A stretch of DNA of 64,000 nucleotides from Rotaria macrura (Eukaryota > Rotifera > Eurotatoria > Philodinida > Philodinidae), in the NCBI GenBank assembly GCA_900239685.1, contig OENT01000331.1:1-64000 (forward strand). Reading direction: 5' to 3'. Of the stretch, positions 1 through 13,222 are shown in pieces (position 1 is the first letter of the stretch; the number at the start of each line of letters is the position of its first letter). A program made the translations under genes and the position numbers. The notes beneath the pieces were generated by a model, which saw only the letters and a program-made list of their open reading frames with translations, searched no databases and was not told where the DNA came from.

Positions 1-980
1 CGTCCAGTTTTCATTCGACCATTTTTACGATATCAACTCCAATAGGATTTCATCCTTGTCGTCAGCAAACTTGTCGACATTTTTCATTTTCGATATTTTT
101 CCTTTCGATATTACTCAGTACATTCAGAAGCCCAAGCCTGAAGTCGACTTCTCCGACCAACAAATATATGTAGCTATATGAAAACACTGACGTGACAAAG
201 TTTAGGTTGACCTGGTAACTGACACATGTTAATTAGCTCTTTAATCAGCACTTATATAATGAGAAATCTTTGTTGTTTCGCGTTTTTCATACGATACACA
301 TCTAAATGAACACGCTCTCGATTAAAACTGACATTTAATTTCAAACAGAAAAACGATGAGAGAACTGTGACATGACAAATGAGTTAACTGTTCTCGAACG
401 TTCGTCAGTGAATATTTCTGCCGAAAAACGCCATCGTATCGGACAGAAACATTTTCGTTTAGTCTCCCCACTAAGGTTACAACGGATCTTGACAATGTCA
501 TGCTGTGTCAATCGAATTGAATTAGGATCGGTTAGATGACTGAATCTAGTCGCTCTCTTCACTTCATTCTGACGTGTCATCATGCATTCACAGCCAGACG
601 ACTCTTAACAAACACTGTCAACTTACACTCATCGTTAGCGAATGAAGAAATCGAACTCAACGGAGTTTCGACTCATAAGGGTACGAGTCTTTTATGTGTG
701 ATCGATGCTTACGATCATTGCTTCGACAAGCAAACGACTCGCAGCACTGATGAACAAACGGAAATTACTCATGAGAACAAGTCCTTCGTTTTCGAGTCAT
801 GCTTAGTTCGAACATTTTAAAAGCCTCCATGAAGGGATCTCCAACGAGATCTATCTATTTGAAGTTTGACCAATGGCGAAAATCTCATGATGTTTGTTAT
901 ACGTTCTCAAAGTTTCACTTAATTCGAATTTCGTAGTCAAGAGAAAACATTGATTAATAAATGTCCTTCTCATCGTTTAG
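1..980. other. Non-coding flank / probable intron upstream of paralog A
   Basis: The segment ends in an intron-like acceptor (tttag at 976-980). I looked here for the signal-peptide exon and the N-terminal modules seen in the neighbouring paralog and did not find them. An open stretch at 536-820 on + encodes no recognisable motif and resembles the chance open frames common in this TCGA-rich sequence. Confidence 0.5.
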
Positions 981-3900
981 CCGGTGGCATCATGTTTTTT
1001 CCCAAGTAATTTAACTGGTCAATGGATAAACACAGCCAATGTCAATGCGCGTGTGTTAATCAACGCAACTCATATTCACGAAATAGCCAAAGTTAACAAT
1101 CGCGGATGGCTAAGAGAGACTTATTACGTCTGTCAACAAACGTCACGCAGTCAATACTTAGTCAAAGCTGTTACTAAAGGAGAATGCTTCTCTTATTACA
1201 TTTGTTTTGATTTCAAAGATCGTCATCACAACATAGTGAGATACAGAAAATCGAAGTCATTCATGTCTAATCTGTACAAAATATTTAAAAACCGTGATCC
1301 GTTTTATGAAGTCTGCTCGTGGACAAGCTTTGACAACGATGCTAATTGGAAATACCAAGTGTTCGTTCTCGATCCGCCGGCGCCTATCGAGTGTCCATTT
1401 ACCGGCATGTGGACGTTTAAGCAAGTCGGTCAACCGAACTCATTGATACAAACACGAATTCGCGGCGGAGTGACACCACGTCCACGCGACCACGGATGGT
1501 ACATAACGTGTGATCCCCATTACATCGTGTCGCAGTGGACTATTTGTGGCGATCAGACGAAGTCGATGTTTGCCGATCGAGAATATTGTCGGCAATTAGA
1601 TCCTTATGGAACACCGATCGGAGTTTATGAACAGCCCGATTTCATTTATCAATGCGCTGGATATTGGAGAGAAGATTCACGTTCAATGATGGTTACGTAT
1701 GATAGAGATGATCCGTATAATAATTTTAAATGTTGGGTTTACGAACGGCAAGACTTAACGACAATAAAATTGTCAAGATCAGCTGCTTCTGCTTGTGGCT
1801 TCAATCAAACATCTGCAAGTTATCAGGCAAAAGATGGAGCTGATCTTGCTATTACACTTATTGAATCTGAACGAATTCGTAAGTTTCTTTTCATCGCCGT
1901 TTTTTCTTCTTAAATAGGCGTGTGATCATAAAACGATTCGATAGAGGAAGACGAACATAACAGAATATTTCGAAGACATCGAAATTTCCTCTCATTGTTC
2001 GAATCACATTCGCTTAGAATTTGTTTTTATCGATGACGCAACGCGGGATGAATATCGACCGAGCAGCGCCTTTTTCCTCCAAATAAATTGATCTTTACCG
2101 AGTGACATCGTGATCTTAACTATTTCTGCTTCTACTGATTTCGACCAGTGCCATGATAAACGCGCGTTTCGTCGATAAAATAGCTCGATCGATTTAAAAT
2201 GTTCGGAAACAACATTGAAATCGGCGACATCATTTTCTTCTACGTTCATCGACATTAAATATGGGAAGTGATCGCTGGCTTGTTTTCCTCTGTGGACCCG
2301 TTTTGTATTGCGATATTAACAGCGGTTTTTCTCTCGATTGGAGCAGGAACAAGAAGAGATGTTATCATTCGACAGCAATCTTCCGTAAGCAACTGAAGGC
2401 TTGAAAAGTTTTATTTCTCCCTCGTTTATCGATTCTCGACATTTTCGAGTCCGTCTTTCTTTTACAGTAATTGCTGAAAAATCAAGCGAATAGTATTTGT
2501 CTGTTCGCTCGTCTCCTTTCGATACTTCTCTTCAACTAGTCAGACCAGGCCAAATGTGACCGAATCATTGCAGAAACCCTTCATTGAAGAAATTCGACAG
2601 TCCGACAGTAAACCGCTCATCGTAGAACGATGAATACACGAAAAAAGAGAAAATTTTGAATTTTTCGAATCTTGGATCGATTAGAGTCGGCCCTTGGCAA
2701 ACGATCACACGATCACATCACATAGAGATTCGAGGTTTTCTTCGGACAAATCAACATTTTCCATGCCGATGATAAACAAACAATGGGACTCGTTATTTCC
2801 CGTCGGTAGACTGAAGAGATTTTGATCGATTTGTTTTGGATCGAGGGAGAAGATGTGAGAATGACGAGTCTCCTCTCACATTATTCGTAAATGTGAATCG
2901 ATTTCATAGACATCCCCATCGATGTGAAAAGTTCTCGTGCTGTTCGACGCGTTGAATCAGTTAGACTTTGACAAAGTGTTACTGCTGAACTGTCACAGGC
3001 GTCACTTCGATGCGCTTGTTTGAAACCGTCTCGAACCGAGCTTTTCATTCAAATGTTTTTCTCTAGCATGAGAATTCATTTTTTGATTAAAAATTGTCAC
3101 ATTTGAACACGCAGAAGTCGAGAAACAAGATCTATTTGCTCTGTTTACCGAAAAGACTCTCTGCTTTTTAAACTGCTGCCGACTTTGTTCTAGCTCTAGA
3201 TTGATAAGTGAACGAACTGAGAGGATAACTGAAATTGATTTCGGGGCATGCTGGTGTCGTCAATCGACTATGCCAGACCAATGTGCGAGCTCGTTGGTTT
3301 CAAAGCATAGGAAAATCGTTACTTGGCGAAAATTTCTGTTTTAACTAACATACTTGTTTATCGATTCGAGTGAAATGCTTCTCTACGGTCAATCGTTCTT
3401 TTCATGATTACTCGCAATTGAATATATTGCGCCTAAACAGGCGAAAAGAAGTTCCGATTTCCGACTAGCATTGTTTTTCTCTCACACCTCCATTGAGCTG
3501 AGCAGCTTGATGTTCGCAATGTGTTAATGTATCCATGTATGACAGATGTCTCCTTGAGTCTATCCGATAATCCCAGTCTTCTTTTCTTCTTCTTCTTCTT
3601 GCTCTTAATGAAATGCCATTCTTAGCTGAGCCGGAAGATGTGTCGAAATCCTTGAGTTAATATTACCTCGAGAATCATACTTGGAAAGAGAATAGAAAAT
3701 TGAATTTTCTTACTCTGCTTTCTCTTAAATTCACTCTAGCTATAGTCGTTGTTCGAATGCAATCAAAGCACAGCGTACGAGTAGAACGTCAGTTGAATGT
3801 GGCGAATCTGATTGAATATGAATACGTTCATGGCATACAGTCTTCATTTGATGTTCTGGAAATGATGGCCGCGTGCTTGTTGTGCTGATCATAGTGAAAG

Positions 3901-5237
3901 ATCGATATGAAATCAGTATTCGTTGATGCTTGTTCGAAAGCTCGTAATTCTTCTTCGATTAAAACCTATCAGCACCGTGTCAATCGAACGCTTTTTTCAT
4001 TCGAAAAATGTTGCCATAGACTAATCTCAGTGTCTACGCTAGTCTGCTCAGGTTTTTTGACATCTTAGAAGAACAACTATGGCACGTGATGATCTCAACT
4101 TGTTCTTTCTACTTGGTTCATTCGTAAAGATGAACACGATTGAACTCTCTAAAATTGAACACAGTCAAACCAGTCCTATTGAATCTCTCTCTCTCTCTCT
4201 CTCTCTCTCTATTAATGTTCGTTGCGTGTCTGATGTGTTCACAAACTATGAAGATTTCTTTTTCATCAATAAATATACTTGAAAACACTGTCTATTGATA
4301 AAAGCAAATTCATAAGACAGAAGAACGCGTGTGTTTATCTTCACTGAATTGCCTCAGCTTCGAAGATAAACAATAAGAAGCGCAGAGATTTAGCTGTAGA
4401 AGGTATCTGAATGGGGCGAGGCTGTAGTGAAATCTTTCCGAATCACGTTAAATATAGAAGAACTCTGTTCTTGCCAATGACAGAGAGTTGAAACTTCTCC
4501 AATTATTGATTGGCTGTATGTTCATCAGTGAAGGAGTCATTCGTTTTATGAAAATTCGAGTGTGTAACTTGGTCACTGCTGAATAACTACTGTAGGGAAT
4601 TGAACTGCTCGTAATGGAGGAACTCTTGAAACATGAGATTAAGATAACCAAGTTGTGTGTGTCGGCGTGGCCGTAGTACGATAACTGATCCATTGATTGG
4701 CTTAACGATTGGTCCCAATTCGAAAAAGAAGACATGAAAAACAACAATCAGACGAATCGATCGAATAGATATTTCGAAGAACAATCAGCCTTTGATCTGA
4801 ACGGGATTATTTGAATGAGTTGACTGAAAAATCGAGTAGGATTCTTTCGAACAATCTAAAATCAATCGCGTCTTCGCTTCGCCTTGGGCCTTGTTCAATG
4901 GAAGCAGCAGTGAAAAATCGAAATCCGTCGAGTTTTCGAAAGAGACTGAAACATTGTTTTTCGGATATTTCGAATGTGAACAAGTGAAACGATCGACTCG
5001 AGTGTCCTACAGATAAATTAAAGATCGTGTTGACAAAGTCCAATGTTAGCCGTGTGTATTGATTTGTTTATTTGTTTCGTTGTAGATGATGATTGTCCGA
5101 TTCGTTATGATGATGGTCGAAATGTATTTGTCGATTTGGAAGAATTTCAATTTTACTATGCTAAATCGTCAAGAAATCATCTTGATAAATATCTTCTTAT
5201 CTTTGTTCTATTTTGCTGTTTCATTCGTTTTGTTTAA
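981..5237 (+). CDS. Cys-rich ectodomain protein, paralog A (5' exons not in view)
   Basis: Two exons are seen, 981-1878 and 5086-5237, with a 3207-bp intron (C|GTAAGT donor, tgtag acceptor, phase 1). The first exon carries one Cys-rich pair of modules. One begins CFFPSNLTGQW and contains RHHNIVRYRKS. The other begins CPFTGMWTF and contains YCRQLDPYG and CAGYW. I match them, from memory of the families, to the DUF7044 and DUF7043 extracellular domains. The last exon starts HDDCPIRYDDGRN and ends in a hydrophobic tail (KYLLIFVLFCCFIRFV, then stop). That suggests a GPI-anchor signal or a C-terminal membrane segment. The first visible exon opens in phase 0 after a tttag acceptor, so at least a signal-peptide exon must lie upstream. 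The downstream paralog reads these modules within one long exon, so this gene either has an extra intron or is a shorter one-pair form. Function is unknown; it is probably a cell-surface protein. Confidence 0.75.
1879..5085 (+). other. 3.2 kb intron of paralog A
   Basis: The same intron in the downstream paralog is only 56 bp (8671-8726). Nothing in the extra DNA is recognisable: no long coding frame, terminal inverted repeat or tRNA-like sequence was seen. Its texture matches the surrounding TCGA-rich non-coding DNA. It contains a CT microsatellite near 4184. Confidence 0.7.
4184..4210. repeat. (CT)n microsatellite
   Basis: An uninterrupted TC dinucleotide run lies inside the large intron of paralog A. 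Confidence 0.95.
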
Positions 5238-6640
5238 TCAACTCGTTTTCTACCGAAATCAATCTTAATCATTCCGTTGTCAGATTTCATGCGTTCTTCT
5301 TTCTCTTTCTCTTTCTCTCTCTCTCTCTCTCTGTTTTTTGTCGTTCATTTAAATTGGATACGTTACGTCAGATACTTCTCGTGTTTAGACTCACAATTTT
5401 CGTTACTCAATCGGCATTGATCAGATAAATTCGTCGACTATGTAATTATAAATAAAAGAATAACGTTTTGCTTTTTTTTCTAGATGAACGAGAATGCAGA
5501 CGAAGTGCAAAATGGGTCATTCGACAGGACGAATCTTTCTCTAATGAACCCAATGAAAGCAAGCCGAGCAAAGTTTTAAGCGCGAAAATTTGTTGAAAAT
5601 CAATTTCCGCCTTTCGATTTCGATTCTTTGGGAAAGCGCTTTGCCCGTTCATTTCTGGAGTTCATCGAAACGCTGCTCCGGGGAATAAAACAAAAGCAAG
5701 AAACAGTGGCAATCGCAGAAAATGGTCCCCAGTCGAGTTCATTCAGAGTCAGATTCGAGCGTTTACAAGTTTGACTTGTTCGAGTTATTCAAATGAATTC
5801 CCCGTCCGAACAAGATAAACCATCGGTTCGATGTCATCTCGATGGAATTCTGAAAACAGACTAAGCATTATTTGTAAAGTCGGTTGGCTCTGTTTCAAAG
5901 AAGAGAAAAGAATATTTAAAATGGTTTCTGCACTGAATAAGAACAAGGTTCGAGAAAAGAGATCAAACAGTAGAAATCTTTCTCCTCTTCTCCTTCCATG
6001 AGCAATTTCACTTAAAAAAACCGTTGCATTATCAACGAACAAATGTTTGTCTATCCGATTTCGGAGAAAGCTGCCTAAAGAATTCGTCGCCTTTGTTTCT
6101 GTCGGAGGTTTAAGAATAGAGGTTCGGCTTGTTTCGAGTCGATGAACTCGCTGTCGATGTTCACAAATTCTTCGTACTTATTATCTAAATGAGGGATCGG
6201 CTAGATGAGACGCGTTTGAAGAGAACTCTCGTTTGTTTCTCGAATATGACACCGTGTCATCATCTATCAATGGCGTCAAATCCATTTATCGGTCGAACGG
6301 AGCTCTGTCAAATGAGCAGACATTAGTCGCACTCGAGTTGACTCGTTAACCCGCCTATTCAAAATAAAGAAGTTCTGAATAAAATACTTTCATGTGAATT
6401 ATTCATCGAACTTAAACCGACTTGATCTGTCCGAGATTCACCGTTGAAATTGGAACAGGGACGTTAAGCACATTCGGTTCGCGATCCGCTAGAATCGACC
6501 GGAGAAGGGAACTTTTTCAGAGCCAATTTCTAAAGAAAGACGAACGAACGCTTCCTTAGATAAAGTTCTGCGTTGAATTGCTTGATTAAAACTGAACAAA
6601 GGCGAAGAAGAAAGCACATCGAAACTGTTTCAGATAGGAA
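5238..6640. other. Intergenic spacer between the two paralogs
   Basis: No gene or mobile element is recognised. A TC-rich simple repeat lies at about 5297-5332. The spacer must hold the 3' end of paralog A and the promoter of paralog B, but I see no distinct core promoter motif. Confidence 0.6.
5297..5332. repeat. TC-rich simple repeat
   Basis: Imperfect TTTCTC units turn into a pure CT run just after the last exon of paralog A. Confidence 0.85.
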
Positions 6641-8875
6641 ATGATGTTGCTGAGAAAGGTGTCGATATTGTTGTTGGTCATTGCCGTCGACACAAGAGGT
6701 ATGCACTTTCTCGAATCAATTTTAAATAAGAACAACATGCGACTTTTGTTTTCGAGTGAATTTCAGTGAATGGTCAACTCGGATGTGTTTTCGATCGTCC
6801 ATTGTTGGGTGAATATTATTCATACGAAAATGGTCTTGAAGCTCATTCGTCGTTCCGAGACAATGGAGATGTCGAAAGACTTTTTTATCGCCGAGAATCG
6901 GGTCGTGGCGCGACAGCCAATATCATAACTGTGCTTGATAATTATGCCATCGGAGAATGTTTTATGCTTAACTGGAGAGAGAATCCTTTCGATCACGTGT
7001 CAAAAAATCACTTCGAACTTATTTTCAGGGACAAGTAGGTTTTTACGATTCGCTTCGTCATTCATTCCGTTTCTATGTTCGGCATTTTTCCATTGAAGAG
7101 AAAAATCTTGCTATCAATGCTATGAAATATATAATCGAACGCGCAACATTCTTCAGATTCGAAAAAGTGAATGCAATGAAATAACTTCGATTCTAACAAA
7201 TCAAATTAACTTTCAAGATCTTTGCTCGAATATCAACCAAGACGCCGACTTCGACACCTTATTTTGTTTGTTCACTTGTTCTTCTTTTGCTAGTTTTGTT
7301 TGACTGAAGTTGATTTCATTCTCTAGCTAAAACATATTCAGCCGAAGAATGCCGCGCGACCATCTACGGGACGTATCATTTCACCTACGAGTTTCGTGAA
7401 GGAGGCATTGGAATTTGCGATAACCCGATATCGCGCTTAGTTTCTTGTCCTGATCCTGGAACTCCGTTCGAAGCTGTTAATGAACGTTTTTGGATGACCT
7501 ACGGCTATTGTCGTGATCTCGTCTCATCGATCGACGCTCAGCCTCTTTATCAATGTCTGGGCTATTGGATCAATGAAAAGGGCGACATATTCACTGGCAT
7601 CGCCAACGAACGTGTTGGATCCGAACGTTGGTACGATAAATTTCGCTGCATGTTAACCCGACAAGATCAACCACAATGGTTCGCTAAATCTTTATTTGCC
7701 GAATGTGCTCGACTCTATTCGCCAACTGATGGACCTGAAAAAGTCATCATCTCACCCATCATTCCCGAGGTGCCAACGCCGACTTGTTTCTTTCCCGATA
7801 ATTTTACTGGTGAATGGGTCAATACAGCTAATGTGAATGCGAGAACAATAATTAATTCGACACACATTCATGAAATATCTCAGGTTAACAATCGCGGATG
7901 GTTAAGAGAAACTTATTACGTTTGCCAACAGATAAGCCGACAACAATATTTAGTTAAAACCGTGACTAAAGGAGAATGTTTCTCTTATTACATTTGTTTT
8001 GATTTCAAATCTCGTCATCATAATATACTGAGGTACAGAAAGTCGAAGTCGTTTATGTCAAACGTTTACGATGACCTTTCGAAACGAGATCCACTTTATG
8101 AAGTTTGTTCGTGGATTAGTTTTGGCAACGATGCTAATTGGAAATACCAAGTGTTCGTTCTCGATCCGCCGGCGCCTATCGAGTGTCCATTTACCGGCAT
8201 GTGGACGTTTAAGCAAGTCGGTCAACCGAACTCATTGATACAAACACGAATTCGCGGTGGGATCACCCCTCGTCCACGTGATCATGGCTGGTACATAACG
8301 TGCGATCCCCATTACATGGTATCGCAGTGGACAATTTGCGGCGACCAAACAAAATCAATGCTTGCCGATCGAGAATATTGTCGGCAATTAGATCCTTATG
8401 GAACACCGATCGGAGTTTATGAACAGCCCGATTTCATTTATCAATGCGCTGGATATTGGAGAGAAGATTCACGTTCCTATTTAATGACCTATGATCGTGA
8501 TGATCCATACATTAATTTCAAATGTTGGGTTTACGAGAGAATTGATTTGTTTAAAATCTATCTTTCAAGGTCAGCCGGATCATTTTGTGGTTTCAATCAA
8601 ACGTCTCAGAGTTACACGGCAGAAGACGGGGCCGACCTTAAAATCGAACTGGAAGAAGCTGAGCGTATTCGTAAGTTATTTTCACTGAATTTATTCATTC
8701 GCTTGTTTGTTCATTTGTTGAAATAGACGACGACTGTCCGATTCGTTATGATGACGGACGAAATCCATGGCAGATCGTCGATGAATTTTTATATTATTAT
8801 GCATCAGCCCGAACAAATGAAGTTTGCACGAGTCTTTCTGTTTTTCTCGTTTTATTCATATTGAATATCTTCTAA
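6641..8875 (+). CDS. Membrane-anchored Cys-rich ectodomain protein, paralog B (complete)
   Basis: Five exons (6641-6698, 6767-7034, 7099-7265, 7327-8670, 8727-8875) join in matching phases to 661 aa. The N-terminus (MMLLRKVSILLLVIAVDTRG) is a signal peptide. Four Cys-rich modules follow, arranged as two similar pairs. Module 1 starts near C26 and contains CYQCYEIYNRTRN. Module 2 starts at C173 (CRATIYGTYHF). Module 3 starts at C318 (CFFPDNFTGEW, with RHHNILRYRKS). Module 4 starts at C451 (CPFTGMWTF, with CRQLDPYG and CAGYW). These resemble DUF7044 and DUF7043 domains, as I recall the families. The last exon has DDCPIRYDDGRN, then a short hydrophobic tail (about 649-661) ending at the stop, typical of a GPI-anchor signal. 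Introns are 52-68 bp. The gene is in tandem with paralog A. The role is unknown; a surface or extracellular protein is inferred. Confidence 0.85.
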
Positions 8876-11800
8876 AATCCACTCAGTTGACAAACAGTGA
8901 CAAAACCTTTTACAATTTAATCTGTGTTTTTTTGCTATTTGTACATTCCATACTATGACTATAACAGTTTTAGTGATCTTTTTATGTTTTTATCACTCAT
9001 TTTTATTGTCAATAAAATGTAAATGCTAGCCAATGTCAATTCGTTTTATTCGTGCACTCGACTTGCTTGAGAGATGAGCACAATGCAACGAGCCAATTGA
9101 GTGAACAAGAAAAGTTCGACTAATTTCATCCGTTGTCAATGCCCATCAAGTATTTAACAGGGTTCGATTCGGTTGAGAGGCAAATGCCGATGCTGATTTA
9201 TCTATTGAGACAATGAATCGAAAGAGGAAAAGTCTTCGATTATTTTTATTTCTCTTCAAGCTCGCGCGAAACCGTCGCGGCTACGCTCCACAACAAATCT
9301 TAGTGACCCTGTTCCGTCACAATCGTTGCTTGGTTTTCACGATTTATTTAAATCGAGAGTCTGATTATCGATCAAGATTTCGACAAAAGACCGACTAGAT
9401 TTGAGGTTGCCCTGAAAATAAGACCTTTCTTGCTCTCGCAACGCAGAGAAAAACGGATGTTTAGCGAGAGATTTTCAGTGCACACTGTTTGCATATGATC
9501 TTGATGCGTTGAGCGCATGCAATGCATTATTCTAGATTGCTGAACGATTGAGTTGATTTTTCAATGAAGAAAAAGTTGTGATGATTGTGCAAACTCAGAT
9601 AGAAGATCAATCCAGGCGGATCGGTCTGGATATGAGAAACGGCGAGTTATCTGTCCTTTGGCGACTGCTGAACGGCTTAATTTATGCCTCAAACAAAGTG
9701 AAACGAGTGATGTTCTCCGTCCGTTCCGGGAATCTAATTCATCATCGAAGATAATCGAAGGCATTTCTCACCGGAACCGAAACGACATTCTCTTACCTTA
9801 TTAACGAACAATAACGATGAACTGTCTTGACACTGTTTCCTTCTCATTTAACGCTCATTTTCATGACTGAAGTTCCATCCGGCTTATTCATCGTGACAAA
9901 CAATGCCTCTTGACAAGATACTTCAGAGGAAAAGACGTCCGTTGACTCAATCAGGAGGCTGGTTATTCCGAGATGACAGTTCAGTGAACATTATTCAAAT
10001 AAAATGCATCGCTAATTAAAAGCGAGAGACGACTTGCTCGATGTATTTTTAGCATGACAGACTCGAAACATAATTCGTTTTCTAAGTCACGAGAGAAGAT
10101 GATCTCAGTGGAACTTCGATCGATTTTCTACTGACTTTCAAGCAGAGCACATAATCGATTTTCGATCATCGCTATGACTTACGGAACGCGAGAGAAAACC
10201 AGTTAGTTCCATGATCGCTCTGCAATGCACAGGAATCGTTTCCTTTGAGTAGATGCCATTTCGTCGAATCGATGCCGAAGAAATCGATCGATAAATCGTT
10301 GAACTAGCTGAAAATCTTTAGTGAGAAAGAAAGTGTCGAAGTAGATCGTCCGACCGGAGAGACACACTCGAGCAAAAGCTTCGACACTGTTTCAAGTAGC
10401 ATTGATATGAAACGAGGTTGGAGTTGTATCAAGTAGAGCAAGAAACGATGTTAATGAGGCGTTCTTTTGATAACGTGTCGATTCATGATACAGCCATCTG
10501 CCGGAACGAAGTTCGCTTCCGTTGACTCGTCAACGACGCCAACAACGGATGTCGTTGATAAAAGCATTTCTCAGTTACAGGCAACGTTCTCACGGAAGTT
10601 ATTTTCCACCGTTTTCGACTTGTTTACCAACTATTCAAATCGATCTCGACATGAAACAATAAATCGAACATGAAAAATGACTTCCATCTTGGAAGTTGTA
10701 AGAAAAAAACTAATTGACGACGAGATTTTGTCCCCGTCAAAAATTGTTCTCGTCAAATTTGAAATGATTTCTAATAAAAAGTATGCTGCTTAATTGAACT
10801 GTGTCGCGTTTGAAGCGTAAATCTGTAGACAAACTGCTATCCCGAACGGGCGAAAGTGAGAGTTGAGAGGCGGCAATCGACATGTTCAATGTTAGATGAT
10901 CTCTCATGCTGACTGATGGGGTCGAGGTCGAGTCTCGTCCAACATCGCCACTCGGACCCTCAGCTTCGCATTGAAATAGTTCAATCCGTAAAGCTAACGT
11001 TAACGATTTATGCGAAGTCCAGTTTATTCTAGTTCAGTTGAGGTTTATCCTCAGGTATGTTTTTATTTTCAGTTTGTTCAGTGACATTCGATTCATAACG
11101 AAAACATTTCCTTTCCTTTTCCTGAATTCGGACAAATCCGCGCCTCGTCGTTGGTCTGTTATGTATTGTTGAATCATTCGTTATTTTGATTACGAATTTC
11201 CCAATGGAAAAAGCGTCGACTTCAACAGAGAACATCTTCTTCTAGTTTGAGATCGAACTTATTTTGTGCTTGTGCTCGTCTGTTTAGAGGGAAAATGTTC
11301 TCATCGTTCGACTCTCTCCTCTAGTTACTGTAAATTACTCCCAGGGGATTTTCCTCATCGGCTCGTCTAGATAAAAACAATAAAGTGAATTTGAAACATG
11401 AAAACAAAACGTAAGTCGAAAGAGAAGTTTTAGCTTCGATCAGACGAATCGGACTCGTGATGAGCAGCGACGAATGTCGGTAGTTAACTGTTGTTTTCCC
11501 AGTCATTCAAAATTTATGCTTCGCCTTCGATCGATGAAAACGAGAAAATATTCCCGGTGAGACATCGGTTTCTCAATGCTTTATTAGATTCGCAGCGTGT
11601 TTATCGGTTTCCTTGTTCATCCCTCGAACTCGGATATCGTCTCTCGTTCAACATTCGCTTACTCATTTGTCAAACAAGAAAATGAAAATGAAAAACAACG
11701 CATAGAAAGGGAAAATCGCTTTCTAATTGAATAACTTCAGAGAATGAACTCGCATTCATAATTGATGTAAATCATGTAACACATAAATGAATGCCAATAA

Positions 11801-13222
11801 TTAACATAAATTAACTTCGAATTCGGATGAGATCAATTTCAAATGATGCTCTCGCTCACCATCTCGAGCAGATAATTACATCAAGTAGGGCTCGTTTCTT
11901 GCGATTCTCTCTCTCTCTCTCCCTTTACCTTTCGTCTTCGACAGATAGATGCAACGCGACATGGATTCAACGAGAAACACAATCTATCCAATTGAGGAAC
12001 ACAATTCATCGACACGAAGTAGTCGATGTTTATTAAAGTGCCGTGCGATTTATTCAAATGATGATAATCAACTTATGGGATATGTCAATGAGATCGTTCG
12101 ATTTCCTTCTTCTCACTTCGGAATTTGCCGAGCCGATAAAACTATGAATGAGTCGTTCGTCGATCATAAATGAATGAATGAATAAATAAATAAATAAATA
12201 AATGATTGAGAACAAGTAAATCCATTAAATGAGAACTGCCCTATTTTTCTTCGCTCCTGATCTCATTCGATCGGCGAGTCTTGTCCGAGCGATGCTTCTA
12301 GTCGACGGATTGCTCTTCGTTGGAATTCAAAAAAAGAATTTTCTCATTTTCATTTCCCAGGTGCAACGCTGATGAGTTCGAACGGCGATTTAAGTAATTC
12401 CAACCGATGGTCGTTGAGCTGAGTCAGTTAGTGAATAAGCTTCAAATCAATCAAAGAGAAAAGACAATGACAACATCAGTCTCAAGGAAAAGCAGACCAA
12501 TTCAATACACAACTTGGTTTTCGATGTTTCTTTCAAAGAAACAAAGATTTCAGACAACGATCTACGAGCAGTTCGTTTACCTTCGATTGTCTGAGTCAGT
12601 GACTTAGATGACTTATTTCAATTTTGTCTTCATTTAAAGCGTATGTCGACGTTATTCAGCGACTGAAAATGGGAAAGTTTGACTTATTTTCTTGTTAATA
12701 AATGAGAAACTCGAAAGGAATCTGTTTTAAGATTTCATTGTCATTGATGACGATGGAAGAAAGAGTGAAGAGAAGATGCTAGCCGAAGAAAAGAAAGGAG
12801 CACATTAGGAAATTTGTCGAAGTTCTTTTCTATCTTAGCCGGCTTTTTTTCTATTTCGACTTTTTTATTAAAAAGGATTGGCTACATTAAACATTGAGAT
12901 GTTCCCTAGGAGCTTTTCTTCTTTCTCTTCCGTTCCTTTTTCTTGTTCTTGTTCTTCTTGTGATGAGGAAAAAGAAGCAAGAAGAAAAAGAAAAAGCCTG
13001 ATGATTAATGATTATTATCTGTATTGGCGAGGAAGAAAGATGTTCACAGACAGAGACACAGAAAGAGACGCAGGCACAGTGGGAGAGAGACGTTGAGCGA
13101 CAAGTAAATAGATGAACCCTGTTATTAATTAGTCTCACGGGAGTTGCTCCATGCGTTTTACTTCCAATGTATATTAAAAAAGAACTTATCTATTGTGTCG
13201 TATTGAATGTGAAAACCGTGTT
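8876..13222. other. 4.3 kb intergenic region, nothing recognised
   Basis: TCGA-rich non-coding DNA. It holds short simple repeats (CT run at about 11904-11924; AATG/AATA units at about 12172-12204) and scattered open stretches of 60-80 codons without recognisable motifs. No TIR-bearing element or RNA gene was seen. Confidence 0.5.
9011..9016 (+). promoter_or_regulatory. Polyadenylation signal of paralog B
   Basis: An AATAAA hexamer lies 136 bp after the stop codon of paralog B, in T-rich sequence. It is the first such hexamer I see downstream of the gene. Confidence 0.55.

Noticed and set aside
536-820. 94-codon open frame on +, considered as the missing first exon of paralog A
   Set aside because: No signal peptide and no similarity to the N-terminal modules of paralog B. 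Chance frames of 60-100 codons are frequent in this TCGA-rich DNA.
4448-4747. 99-codon open frame on - inside the large intron
   Set aside because: Overlaps another frame on the same strand and has no motif. It sits inside an intron supported by the paralog comparison.
7327-7350. Joining exon 2 of paralog B directly to the exon at 7327
   Set aside because: The phases clash and give an immediate stop. An additional exon at 7099-7265 (CYQCYEIYNRTRN) resolves both junctions.
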